Assembly: GCA_036278935.1 (NCBI GenBank) | Contig: DASUKA010000035.1 | Span: forward strand, 1-64,000 | Length of the DNA: 64,000 bases | Reading direction: 5' to 3' | Source of the DNA: DASSNR01 sp036278935 | GTDB lineage: Bacteria > Gemmatimonadota > Gemmatimonadetes > Gemmatimonadales > Gemmatimonadaceae | Shown here: positions 53,723 through 61,840 of the stretch, piece after piece | Layout: the number at the start of each line of letters is the position of its first letter | Numbering within the stretch: position 1 is the stretch's first letter | Position numbers and translations under genes: made by a program | Notes under the pieces: generated by a model | The model's database searches: none | The model's input: the letters and a program-made list of their open reading frames with translations, nothing else | Told to the model about the DNA's origin: nothing

Positions 53723-54163
53723 ATGGCTGCAACCTCGTTCTCGCCCCGCGCACGGCGCGCGGGGCTCCTGCTGTTGCAGAGCATCACCGCCGCGGTGTTC
53801 CTGGTCGCCGGGATCGCCAAGCTGAGCGGAAGCGCCTCCATGATCGCCTTCTTCCAAGCAGTCGGCTTCGGACAGTGGTTCCGCTATGCCGTTGGAGTGG
53901 CGGAAGTGGTGGGCGGCGTGCTGCTCCTGCTCCCACGCCTCGCCGGCCTGGGGGCACTCTTCTTGACCGTGGAGATGCTCGGCGCAATGGCTACCCAGGC
54001 GCTGGTGCTGCATGCGTCCCCGCTGGCCGCCGCGATCATGCTCATTCCCTTGATCGCGATCGTGTGGCTCCGATGGACAGACACGCGCGAGGCCGTCACG
54101 TGGCTTCGAGCGCTCGGGAGGGGCGGCACCGGAGCTGACGGAGAGCGCTACAGACCATGGTAA
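53723..54163 (+). CDS. DoxX-family membrane protein
   Basis: The 146-residue protein has four hydrophobic helices (SITAAVFLVAGIAKLSGS, FRYAVGVAEVVGGVLLLL, LAGLGALFLTVEMLGAMATQALVL, AAAIMLIPLIAIVWL), the DoxX-like fold with FLVAGIAKLSG. Such proteins are often near redox or stress genes; the activity is unknown. Its stop lies 7 bases inside the next gene, so the two are coupled. Confidence 0.8.
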   Translation: MAATSFSPRARRAGLLLLQSITAAVFLVAGIAKLSGSASMIAFFQAVGFGQWFRYAVGVAEVVGGVLLLLPRLAGLGALFLTVEMLGAMATQALVLHASPLAAAIMLIPLIAIVWLRWTDTREAVTWLRALGRGGTGADGERYRPW

Positions 54164-55266
54164 GGCGGCAGCACACACATCCCCCGTGGCGAGCTTGCCC
54201 GGCTTCGCGATCCGGCATCCTTCGGCCTGCCCGTATTGCCCTCGCGGCTGGCGCCGTGGCGCTCAGCGGATGCTGCACGGGACCACCCGCCGTTCCGAGG
54301 GCCGCCGCGGAGGCGACAGCCCTGGCGCCGGTGCGGCTGGGGTCGCCCCCGGCGGCCGTGACCGCCGCGGGAGACGATTCCACCACGCAAACCCAGATGC
54401 GGCACGTCGACTTTCACGTGACGCACGATATCGTCCTGGGCATCCGGTATCTCCGGGGGCGGATGGCGAACAAGGCGGGAGCTGGCCCGGTCGTCTTCGA
54501 TGACAAGCGGTCGTTCGTGCTCACCATCGATACGGCGGAGGTGGCGCTCAGCATGGCAAGCCTGGGAGCGCTCATGAACCAGCACGTCTTCGCGTATCCC
54601 GGCTCGCCCCTTCGCAACCTGCACTTCGCGGTCGTTGGGCACGAGCTGCAGCAGAAGGGCGTGCTCCACAAGGTGGTGAACATCCCCTTCACCTTGACCG
54701 CCGTTCCCACACTCACGCCCACGGGATCGATCCGGATCCACCCGACCAGCATGAAGATCTGCGATCTGGATGGCATGGGGCTCATGCACGCCCTGGGCAT
54801 CAAGCTGGCTGACCTCCTCAAAGTGAAGCAGGGCATCGGCGTGACGGTCAGCGGGAACGATCTGATCCTCGATCCACTTCGTATTCTGCCGCCGCCAATG
54901 ATCCAGGGACATCTGGTGGCCATCCGGGTCGCCGGCGGCGCCTTGGTACAGGTGTTCGGGGCGCGGCGTGCTGGAGCCCGCAGAGTTGCGGCACTCGTTC
55001 CCCCGGACACCACGAAGCCGAATTACATGTTCTTCCGCAGTGGAACTCTCCGGTTCGGGAAACTCTTCATGGTCCACGCGGATATGCAGATCGTCGATCA
55101 GAGCCCGCAGGATCCATTTGACTTCAGTATCGATGAGTACAATCGCCAACTCGTGGCGGGCTACTCGAAGAATCTGCCCGACCACGGCCTCGAGGTCTTC
55201 ATGCCCGATCTGGACAAGGCGCCGCCCCTGGCTGGGGCCCGGACTCCCGCGAAGCGGAACAGGTGA
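54157..55266 (+). CDS. Lipoprotein of unknown function
   Basis: The 369-residue protein has a 38-residue signal ending in a lipobox (AVALSGC, Cys39). A beta-rich mature domain follows: MRHVDFHVTHDIVLGIRYL, SFVLTIDTAEVALSM, then VVNIPFTLTAVPTLTPTG, GIGVTVSGNDLILDPLRILPPPM. The alternating hydrophobic pattern with NDLILDPLRI loosely recalls LmeA/DUF2993-type lipid-binding beta folds, but I do not claim membership. It overlaps the DoxX gene by 7 bases and precedes the cupredoxin by 114. Not recognised as any named family. Confidence 0.65.
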   Translation: MVRRQHTHPPWRACPASRSGILRPARIALAAGAVALSGCCTGPPAVPRAAAEATALAPVRLGSPPAAVTAAGDDSTTQTQMRHVDFHVTHDIVLGIRYLRGRMANKAGAGPVVFDDKRSFVLTIDTAEVALSMASLGALMNQHVFAYPGSPLRNLHFAVVGHELQQKGVLHKVVNIPFTLTAVPTLTPTGSIRIHPTSMKICDLDGMGLMHALGIKLADLLKVKQGIGVTVSGNDLILDPLRILPPPMIQGHLVAIRVAGGALVQVFGARRAGARRVAALVPPDTTKPNYMFFRSGTLRFGKLFMVHADMQIVDQSPQDPFDFSIDEYNRQLVAGYSKNLPDHGLEVFMPDLDKAPPLAGARTPAKRNR

Positions 55267-55380
55267 GCACCCGACCGCAGACCACTTGACGGCTGTTTGC
55301 CCCTGCACGTGAACCAGAGAACTGCCACAAGCGGCACTTCCGCCGCCTGCAGCTCACGTCGCCTTTCGAGGAGAAGCGCT

Positions 55381-55752
55381 ATGCGTCGCGTCGCACTGAT
55401 CATCTGTCTGATCGCACTGCCCGGCTTGGCTGCCTGCGGCGGCTCGTCCACCGCCCCCGGCGGAAACAACAATGGCGGCCAGACCGGCACCAGCGGGAAC
55501 AGCACCAGCAACGCGATCTCGGTGGGGAACGACTTCTACTCGCCCAGTTCCACCACGGTCGCGGTCGGGACGACCGTCACCTGGACATGGAACTCCAGCG
55601 GCGAGGATCACAGCGTGACGTTTGACGACGGGGCTGACTCGGGGATCAAGACCTCGGGCACCTACACTCGCACATTCAGCACCGCCGGAACGTACCCTTA
55701 TCACTGCCTGGTGCACGGTGCCGCCATGTCAGGCACCGTGGTGGTACAGTAG
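55381..55752 (+). CDS. Cupredoxin-like blue copper lipoprotein
   Basis: The 123-residue protein is a small lipoprotein (LPGLAAC, Cys19) with a Gly/Asn/Ser/Thr linker (about 20-45). A plastocyanin-like domain follows, with copper ligands His77 (GEDHSV), Cys109, His112 and Met116 in YHCLVHGAAM. This is a complete type-1 copper site (Cys-x2-His-x3-Met). It should act in periplasmic electron transfer while anchored to a membrane. GAGGAGA precedes the ATG at 55381. It lies 13 bases from the convergent pyrF. Confidence 0.9.
   Translation: MRRVALIICLIALPGLAACGGSSTAPGGNNNGGQTGTSGNSTSNAISVGNDFYSPSSTTVAVGTTVTWTWNSSGEDHSVTFDDGADSGIKTSGTYTRTFSTAGTYPYHCLVHGAAMSGTVVVQ
55714..55740. terminator. Hairpin inside the cupredoxin 3' end
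   Basis: CACGGTGCC and GGCACCGTG (9-bp arms, 55714-55722 and 55732-55740) close a 9-base loop. It overlaps the last codons of the cupredoxin gene and ends 25 bases before the pyrF stop on the other strand. Intergenic space here is only 13 bases, so any terminator must be in coding sequence. No T-tract is seen. Confidence 0.4.
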
Positions 55753-55765
55753 ACGCTGCTGGACC

Positions 55766-56476
55766 TCACCGATCCTCGTGCCGCGCCCCGTGTAGAGCCC
55801 GGTGGATCTGCGCGAGTGCGGCCGCGGGATCGGGGGATTGGGTGATGGCGCGGCCGAGGACAAGATAGCTCGCCCCGTTGTCCATGGCTTGCTGCGGAGT
55901 CACCACGCGCGCCTGATCGTTGGCCGCGCCGCCATCCAAGCGGATACCCGGAACGAGGAGCGTGAGCGAGGCACCGAAGCGCTCGTGCACGTCGCGCGCT
56001 TCGTGCCCGCTGCAGACGATGCCCGCCACCCCGGCCTCGTGCGCCAGGCCAGCCAGCCGAAGCACTTCCGCACGCACGTCGGGGACGGCCTGCCCGCGAA
56101 TCTGACCGAGCGCTGTCGCATCGAGCGAAGTGAGCACCGTCACGGCGAGCACACCGCACGTCTCCCCCGCCCCGTCCACGGCCGCCTCCATCATGGCGCG
56201 CCCCCCCGTGGCATGCACGGTGAGCAGGCGAGTACCCAGGGCGGCCGCATGCCGAGCGGCGGCGCACACAGTATTGGGGATGTCGTGGAACTTCAGGTCG
56301 AGAAAGACGTCCTTGCCACGCGCGCGCAGCCGCTCCACTGCCCGCGGGCCCTCTGCCGTAAAGAGCGCACTGCCCACCTTGTAGAAATTGCAGTCGTCGC
56401 CCAGCCGCGCCACGAGCTGTTCGGCATCGCGCAGGGCGGGCACATCGAGCGCGACAATCACGCGCGGCACCGGCAT
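55766..56476 (-). CDS. pyrF: Orotidine 5'-phosphate decarboxylase
   Basis: PyrF decarboxylates OMP to UMP. The 236-residue enzyme has VIVALDVPALRDAEQLV, NFYKVGSALF, and the catalytic Asp60-Lys62-Asp65 in DLKFHDIPNTV. It also has LLTVHATGG and LVPGIRLDGGAANDQARVV at the phosphate loop. The ATG at 56476 shares a base with the pyrD stop. A longer frame to 56539 lies inside pyrD. Confidence 0.96.
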   Translation of the reverse strand: MPVPRVIVALDVPALRDAEQLVARLGDDCNFYKVGSALFTAEGPRAVERLRARGKDVFLDLKFHDIPNTVCAAARHAAALGTRLLTVHATGGRAMMEAAVDGAGETCGVLAVTVLTSLDATALGQIRGQAVPDVRAEVLRLAGLAHEAGVAGIVCSGHEARDVHERFGASLTLLVPGIRLDGGAANDQARVVTPQQAMDNGASYLVLGRAITQSPDPAAALAQIHRALHGARHEDR

Positions 56477-57426
56477 CAGCGCGGCGACTCGAGGGTCCCG
56501 ACGACGCTGCCGAGCGATGCGACGTCGTGCGCCGTGCACCAGTGCAGGAGGTCACGCACGATCTGCCCGGGCAGCCGAGGGTTCCGGAGCGCGGCGGTGC
56601 CGATGCCGACGAGCGATGCGCCGGCGATCATGTACTGCAACGCATCGTGCGCACTGCTCACGCCGCCCACGCCAATGAGCGGGACTGATACCGCCTGATG
56701 CACGCGCCAGGTGGCCAGCACTCCGACAGGAAGCAGCCCGGGGCCGCTCACCCCCCCGCTGCCGAATCCCAGCACCGGCCGGCGCCGGTCCACATCGACC
56801 ACTAGCCCGGGGATGGTGTTGATGAGCGTGAGGCCGTCGGCGCCAGCGTCCACCGCCACGCGCGCGCTGAGCGCGATGTCGGGCAACATGGGGGAGAGCT
56901 TCACGAAGATCGGCCGCGCGGTGGCCGCCCGCGCGCCGCGAACGACGTCGGCCAGGGTGTCCGGGTCCGCGCCGAATTCCATACCGCCGGCCTTCACGTT
57001 CGGACAGCTCACGTTGAGCTCGAAGCCGTCCACCACGTCGACGTCGTCCAGGCCGGCCACCACGTCCGCATATTCTTCCGGAGCATCGCCCACGATGTTC
57101 ACCAGCACGCGTGCCGGCCGTACGTGCTCGGCCAGCCAGGGCATGTCATGCTGCCGGACGTCCTGGAGGCCGGGATTCGCCAGCCCCACCGCGTTGATCA
57201 TCCCACCCGGAAACTCGGCAACGCGCGGCGAGGGCGCGCCGGGCCGCGGGCGCAGGCTGACCGCCTTGGTGACCAGCCCGCCCACCGCCTCCAGTTCCAT
57301 CACGTTTACGAGCTCGCGACCGTAGGCCGCCGTTCCGGCGGCCAGAAGGAGCGGATTCTGAAATGCAATGCCCGCAACGTTCAGATGCAGTGCGGTGTCG
57401 GGCGCGGCACGGCGGACGGGTGTCAC
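56476..57426 (-). CDS. pyrD: Dihydroorotate dehydrogenase (class 1)
   Basis: The 316-residue flavoprotein oxidises dihydroorotate to orotate. It has NPLLLAAGTAAYGRE, the Cys141 base in ELNVSCPNVKAGG that marks class 1 enzymes, KLSPMLPDI, LINTIPGLVVDV and GVGGVSSAHDALQYMIAGAS. The class 1B subtype (PyrK partner) is likely but no pyrK is in the window. The start is GTG, overlapping the amidase stop (GTGA). It is directly upstream of pyrF. Confidence 0.94.
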   Translation of the reverse strand: MTPVRRAAPDTALHLNVAGIAFQNPLLLAAGTAAYGRELVNVMELEAVGGLVTKAVSLRPRPGAPSPRVAEFPGGMINAVGLANPGLQDVRQHDMPWLAEHVRPARVLVNIVGDAPEEYADVVAGLDDVDVVDGFELNVSCPNVKAGGMEFGADPDTLADVVRGARAATARPIFVKLSPMLPDIALSARVAVDAGADGLTLINTIPGLVVDVDRRRPVLGFGSGGVSGPGLLPVGVLATWRVHQAVSVPLIGVGGVSSAHDALQYMIAGASLVGIGTAALRNPRLPGQIVRDLLHWCTAHDVASLGSVVGTLESPR

Positions 57427-58283
57427 GGCGAGGCGACGCCGAGTCGCCGGTCGTACCCGTCCAGATATTCCACCGTCGCGTCGGCAATGGCGTTGGCGAT
57501 CTTCTGCTGCTTGGCTGGCGTGGTGAGAAAGTGCGCCTCCGCTGGGTTGCTGCCGAAGCCGATCTCCACGAGCACCGCGGGCATATAGGCGGTCACCAGC
57601 ACGACGAACGCCGCCTGCTTGACGCCTCGATCGTCACCGGGCTCCACCGTCGCGAGCTGCGTCTGGATGTCGTTGGCCAGGTCGCTCGATTCGCGCAGAT
57701 GCTCGTTCTGCGCCATGTCGTTGATGATGAAGTTGAGCGGATCATCCTTCGCTGCGGATGCCCCGGTCTCGAACCGGACAGAGGAATTTTCCATCTTCTC
57801 AACGCGCTTGGCATCTTCCGTCTTGGCTTCCGACAGGAAATATGTCTCGAACCCGCGCACTGAGGCGGGGTGGCTCCAGTGGGGGTTGGCCGCGTTCACG
57901 TGGATGGAAATGAAGAGATCGCCGTGCCGTTGGTTGGCGATCCGCCCGCGATCGGCGAGGGCAATGAGCGTGTCAGTGGTGCGGGTCATCACCACCCCGA
58001 TGCCGCGCTTCCTGAGCGCGGCGCCCAGCCGCTTCGCCACGGCGAGCGTGATGTCCTTTTCGTGCACCGGGTGGTCAGCGCCGATCGGTCCGCTCATCCC
58101 GTTGTCGATTCCGCCGTGCCCGGCGTCTACCACCACGATGTGCCGCGGCGCCCGGTGCGCCGGCCGAGCATGGCCTCGGGCCACCCGCGCGGGCGTTCGC
58201 GCGGCGTCGTTCACCGTGCGGGCGGGTGGGGTGCGTGGCGCGCCCGCGGTCGCCTGCAGCACCAGGAGCAGCGCCGCGATCAT
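57423..58283 (-). CDS. N-acetylmuramoyl-L-alanine amidase (Amidase_3)
   Basis: The 286-residue protein has a short hydrophobic N-terminus (MIAALLLVLQATAGA) and an Arg/Pro/Ala-rich linker. The zinc hydrolase domain contains VVDAGHGGIDNG (first His), HEKDITLAVA (Glu), and DLFISIHVNA (second His). The catalytic Glu is in VLVEIGFGSN. It cleaves the amide between MurNAc and the stem peptide in the periplasm, as AmiA/B/C do at division. It overlaps smpB (ATGA) and pyrD. Confidence 0.93.
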   Translation of the reverse strand: MIAALLLVLQATAGAPRTPPARTVNDAARTPARVARGHARPAHRAPRHIVVVDAGHGGIDNGMSGPIGADHPVHEKDITLAVAKRLGAALRKRGIGVVMTRTTDTLIALADRGRIANQRHGDLFISIHVNAANPHWSHPASVRGFETYFLSEAKTEDAKRVEKMENSSVRFETGASAAKDDPLNFIINDMAQNEHLRESSDLANDIQTQLATVEPGDDRGVKQAAFVVLVTAYMPAVLVEIGFGSNPAEAHFLTTPAKQQKIANAIADATVEYLDGYDRRLGVASP

Positions 58284-58750
58284 CGGGGCCGCGCGGCGCG
58301 GGCCATCTCGCGTTCGTCCTCGCGGCGCCGCTCATCGGCGCGCTTGTCGTGCAGCTTCTTTCCCTTGCCCAGCGCCAACGTCACCTTCGCCACTCCTCGC
58401 GTGAAGTGCAGGTCCAGCGGGATCAACGTGAGCCCCTGTCGCTCCACGGCGCCAATGAGCCGGCGGATCTCCTTGCGATGGAGGAGCAGCTTGCGCGTGC
58501 GCGTCGGCTCGTGATTGAACTGGTTCCCCTGCTCGTACGGCGAGATATGCAGGTTCAGAAGAAACACTTCGCCCCCGTTCACGACGGCGTAGCTATCCAC
58601 GAGGTTGGCCTTCCCCGCCCGGAGCGACTTGACCTCGGTGCCGGTGAGCACCAGCCCGGCCTCCCATGTTTCGAGGATATGATACTCGTGTCGGGCGCGC
58701 CGGTTTCGGGCAATGGTCTCTGAGGGCGGCGTGTCGGCTCGCGGCGTCAT
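58280..58750 (-). CDS. smpB: SsrA-binding protein SmpB
   Basis: The 156-residue protein binds tmRNA for trans-translation. It has NRRARHEYHILETWEAGLVLTGTEVKSLRAGKANL, LNLHISPYEQGNQFNHEPTRTRKLLLH, and GKKLHDKRADERRR at the C-terminal tail. The start at 58750 is the first conserved Met; the frame runs much further upstream across the tRNA. No ssrA gene is recognised in the window. Confidence 0.95.
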   Translation of the reverse strand: MTPRADTPPSETIARNRRARHEYHILETWEAGLVLTGTEVKSLRAGKANLVDSYAVVNGGEVFLLNLHISPYEQGNQFNHEPTRTRKLLLHRKEIRRLIGAVERQGLTLIPLDLHFTRGVAKVTLALGKGKKLHDKRADERRREDEREMARAARPR

Positions 58751-58890
58751 GCGACGGGGTGGAGAGAGCCATCCGGGGGAGCGCACGGTGGCCACCGTGC
58801 CACAGGACAGGAAGTCCGAAGCCGCGCGGCGCGCGCCGGAGGTGCTTGCCAACTTAGGGGCGCACCGCACACGAGGCAACCGCCCGCGCG

Positions 58891-58919
58891 TTGACTTCAC
58901 GAATCGGCAGGGGTAGGTT
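58891..58919 (+). promoter_or_regulatory. Promoter of tRNA-Leu
   Basis: TTGACT (58891-58896, 5 of 6 consensus) and TAGGTT (58914-58919) are separated by exactly 17 bases, with the tRNA starting 10 bases later. The -35 box is the best in the window. Confidence 0.65.
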
Positions 58920-58928
58920 GCACCCTGA

Positions 58929-59015
<87 letters not shown>

Positions 59016-59016
59016 T

Positions 59017-59056
59017 CAGCGCGGGAGAGCGCCGGCACGCCGGCTCTCCCGCGCTG
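59017..59056. terminator. Hairpin after tRNA-Leu
   Basis: Perfect 14-bp arms (CAGCGCGGGAGAGC at 59017-59030 and its complement at 59043-59056) enclose 12 bases. It begins 4 bases after the tRNA and lies 25 bases from the end of the convergent gene at 59082, so it may serve both directions. No T-tract follows. Confidence 0.65.
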
Positions 59057-59081
59057 TTGCATCCGCACCCCGCTACCCGCG

Positions 59082-59645
59082 CTACCGGGAACTTGTCCGA
59101 AGCGCCGACGGGACGATGTCATCCGGCAAATTGGCCGCGCCAAAATGCAGCCGAAGCGCCGCGTTGGCGTCCGCCAGATAGCGCGAGACCAGGCTGCCAG
59201 CGTGCGTGATCACCTCGTCCGAGGCAGATCCACGACTGCCGGCAAAGCCCAGGAGCGTCCGCCCGAGCTGCCAGATCATGCTGCGCCCTGCTTCGCGCCG
59301 GCCGAGGGCATCGCCGTACGCCCGGAGCCGCGCGTTGAACTGCTGCTCCGCCACCTGACGTTTGCTGCTGGCGATATGCGGGTCGCGCGCGAGGGAGCGC
59401 GCCATCTCCGCCGCCACGAGCGACCCTGTCTGATCATCGAGAGCGTCGCGTTGCGCGGCCAAGAGTCCCGCGGCGCGCCGGGCATAGCGGAGTTCCCAGC
59501 GCGCGTGGTCCGCATCGCCCCCCGTGCCCTGTTCGGTCAACCAGCGCACCGCATCGTCATCCGGTTCGAGATGGAGAGTAGCGACGTATGCCACCGCGCG
59601 GGGATCCGATGCGCGGCTGCCCACCCAGTCACGCCAGCGGGACAC
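59082..59645 (-). CDS. Hypothetical helical protein
   Basis: The 187-residue protein is rich in Ala, Arg and Asp and mostly helical (ELRYARRAAGLLAAQRDALDD, LVAAEMARSLARD, QFNARLRAYGDALGRREAGRSMIWQLGRTLLGF). No signal peptide or long membrane helix is evident, and I do not recognise a family. It lies 44 bases after the Rrf2 regulator gene on the same strand, so it may be cotranscribed with it. Confidence 0.6.
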   Translation of the reverse strand: MSRWRDWVGSRASDPRAVAYVATLHLEPDDDAVRWLTEQGTGGDADHARWELRYARRAAGLLAAQRDALDDQTGSLVAAEMARSLARDPHIASSKRQVAEQQFNARLRAYGDALGRREAGRSMIWQLGRTLLGFAGSRGSASDEVITHAGSLVSRYLADANAALRLHFGAANLPDDIVPSALRTSSR

Positions 59646-59689
59646 GATCGTTCACACGCAGTGGCGCAGGGGGCACCGTCGCCCCGCGC

Positions 59690-60145
59690 TCACGATTGCA
59701 GGACGGGAAGACCCACTCGTTGCCGCACGTCGGCCTCGTCGTACAGCAGGTCGGAGAGATGCACGCTGTCGAGCACGGCGTCGATCTTCTGCTGCAGCAA
59801 CACCCACACGGGGCGGATGCTGCACGCATGCGATGCGGCGCACCGCTCGTCATCGACTGGGTGGGACACACAATGGAGGTCGAAGGTGGCCAGCTCCGAG
59901 GCGCTGATCACATCGCGCACGGAAATGGTCTCCGCGGATCGCGCCAGCATGTAGCCGCCGCGGGCGCCGCGCGTGCTCCTGACGATATCCGCGCGGCGCA
60001 ACCGGAGAAGAATCTGCTCTACATAATCGGCGGGCAGCCGTTCCCGCGCCGCAATGTCGCGCCCGGTCACGGGACCATCGGCAGTACGCTTCGCCAGGTG
60101 CAGCGAGCAGATCAAGCCGTACTCGGCCCATGTCGTGATTCGCAC
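59690..60145 (-). CDS. Rrf2-family transcriptional regulator (IscR-like cysteines)
   Basis: The 151-residue protein has the Rrf2 winged helix: MRITTWAEYGLICSLHLAKR, DIAARERLPADYVEQILLRLRRADIVRSTRGARGGYMLA. Three cysteines in the dimer region (Cys92, Cys102, Cys108 in LHCVSH, ERCAASHAC) resemble the [2Fe-2S] ligands of IscR, with slightly wider spacing. It probably senses iron-sulfur or redox state. No isc or suf genes are nearby. It follows aspartase by 63 bases. Confidence 0.88.
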   Translation of the reverse strand: MRITTWAEYGLICSLHLAKRTADGPVTGRDIAARERLPADYVEQILLRLRRADIVRSTRGARGGYMLARSAETISVRDVISASELATFDLHCVSHPVDDERCAASHACSIRPVWVLLQQKIDAVLDSVHLSDLLYDEADVRQRVGLPVLQS

Positions 60146-60208
60146 CCTTGGAGGATAGAGAAAGTTCCGGAGCGGGACAAGGGCCGCGCACGTTCGAGGG
60201 CGCGCCCG

Positions 60209-61636
60209 CTACGCCTTCCCGGCCTTGCTCCTGTTCGCGCCGGGGACGCCGATCTCCGTCATCCTCCGCAGATCGAGCACCTCATCGATCTGCTCGTCCG
60301 GGAGCACGTGCTGCTGCTGGACCAGATCGCGGATCAGCACGTTCTCCTTCACGGACTGCTTGCTGATCTCGGCGGCGCGTGCGTAGCCGATCTGCGGCGC
60401 GAGCGCCGTGGCGAGTGCCGCGGAGCGGTCGACCCAATAGGCGCATTGCGCCTCGTTGGCTTCGATGCCCTTCACGCACCGCTCGGTGAGCGACACGGTG
60501 GCCGTGGTGAGGATGTGGGTTGAGAGGAGCACGTTGTAGGCGATAACGGGCATCATGACGTTCAACTCCAACTGGCCGTGCTCGGACGCCACCGTGACAC
60601 ACGTGTCGTTCCCGATTACCTGGAAGCACACCTGGTTCACCATCTCGGCGATGGAGGGATTCACCTTCCCCGGCATGATCGAGGAGCCGGGCTGCACCGC
60701 CGGAAGGTGGATCTCGTCGAGCCCCGTACGCGGGCCGCTCGCCATGAGCCGCAGGTCGCTCGCGATCTTGCTCAGGTCGACGGCCAGCGTCCGGAGTTGC
60801 GCGCTGAAGCCCGCCACGTCACCCATGCTCTGCATGAGCTGTACGCGATCCTGCCCCTCACGAAGATCGAGCCCCGTCAATTCGCGCAGATGCTTCACCA
60901 TGAGCGCGGGGTACGCCGGCTCGACGTTCACGCCGGTCCCCACAGCGCTGCCCCCGATGCCGAGATCGCGCAGAAAATCGGCGGCCTGCTCCACGCGCGC
61001 CATATTCCGGGCAACCGTCCCGCCGTAGGCGTGAAACTCCTGACCGAGCCGAATGGGCATGGCGTCCTGCAGATGCGTCCGCCCGCTCTTCACGATCCCA
61101 TCGAACTCCGCACCCTTGGCGAGCAGCGCATCGCGCAGCGCCGAGAGCGCCTGCATGAGCGGACCAAGCAATGCCAGAGCGCCAAGCCGGATGGCGGTGG
61201 GGATCACGTCGTTCGTGGACTGCGCCATGTTGACGTGGTCGTTGGGATGCACCGGCGTGTACGTCCCCCGCGTTCCGCCCAACAATTCATTCGCGCGGTT
61301 GGCGAGTACCTCGTTCGTATTCATGTTGTGTGACGTACCTGCGCCGGCCTGGTACACGTCCACCACGAACTGCGCACGGTATTGGCCGCCCAGCACCTCA
61401 TCGGCCGCCTTGATGATGGCGTCCGCGAGCGCGGGATCGAGCCGCCCGGTTTCACGATGCGTCATCGCGGCGGCCTTCTTGATCCAGGTGGTCGCGGTCA
61501 CGAACATGGGAAGCGGACGGAGCCCGCTGATCGGAAAGTTCTGCATCGCGCGCACGGTCTGCACGCCGTAGAGTGCATCGGCCGGCACCGCGAGTGGGCC
61601 GAGTGGATCCTTCTCCATGCGGGTTGCGTCGGACAT
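60209..61636 (-). CDS. aspA: Aspartate ammonia-lyase
   Basis: The 475-residue enzyme belongs to the aspartase/fumarase superfamily, with GTSHNMNTNEVLANRANELLGG, HPNDHVNMAQSTNDVIPTA, RTHLQDAMPIRLGQEF and the signature GSSIMPGKVNP. The N-terminal RMEKDPLGPLAVPADALYGVQTVRAMQNF favours aspartase over fumarase C, which typically has WGAQT there. It would release fumarate and ammonia from aspartate. The start at 61636 (MSDATRMEKD) precedes conserved sequence; the gap upstream contains an inverted repeat. Confidence 0.87.
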   Translation of the reverse strand: MSDATRMEKDPLGPLAVPADALYGVQTVRAMQNFPISGLRPLPMFVTATTWIKKAAAMTHRETGRLDPALADAIIKAADEVLGGQYRAQFVVDVYQAGAGTSHNMNTNEVLANRANELLGGTRGTYTPVHPNDHVNMAQSTNDVIPTAIRLGALALLGPLMQALSALRDALLAKGAEFDGIVKSGRTHLQDAMPIRLGQEFHAYGGTVARNMARVEQAADFLRDLGIGGSAVGTGVNVEPAYPALMVKHLRELTGLDLREGQDRVQLMQSMGDVAGFSAQLRTLAVDLSKIASDLRLMASGPRTGLDEIHLPAVQPGSSIMPGKVNPSIAEMVNQVCFQVIGNDTCVTVASEHGQLELNVMMPVIAYNVLLSTHILTTATVSLTERCVKGIEANEAQCAYWVDRSAALATALAPQIGYARAAEISKQSVKENVLIRDLVQQQHVLPDEQIDEVLDLRRMTEIGVPGANRSKAGKA

Positions 61637-61721
61637 GTGCTCTATGCCTTCCTCGTGAAATCGCGCCCCTGGCGCTTCGTGACGCACCGGGGGGAACGCT
61701 GGTGAACGCGCACCGGCCCTA

Positions 61722-61741
61722 CGCGAATCGCCCGATTCGCG
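61722..61741. promoter_or_regulatory. Perfect inverted repeat upstream of aspA
   Basis: CGCGAATC at 61722-61729 and GATTCGCG at 61734-61741 (8-bp arms, 4-base spacer GCCC) lie 86 bases upstream of the aspA ATG in a 204-base gap. It could be an operator for a dimeric regulator or a leader hairpin. Nothing else is recognised in this gap. Confidence 0.4.
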
Positions 61742-61840
61742 CGCGCGGAGACGCGTGGCGGATGCGCTGGTGCCGTAATGACGGATATCAAGGACACGCC
61801 CCGCTGAGAGGCGATGCCACTGGACAGCAGAACGCGGGCT

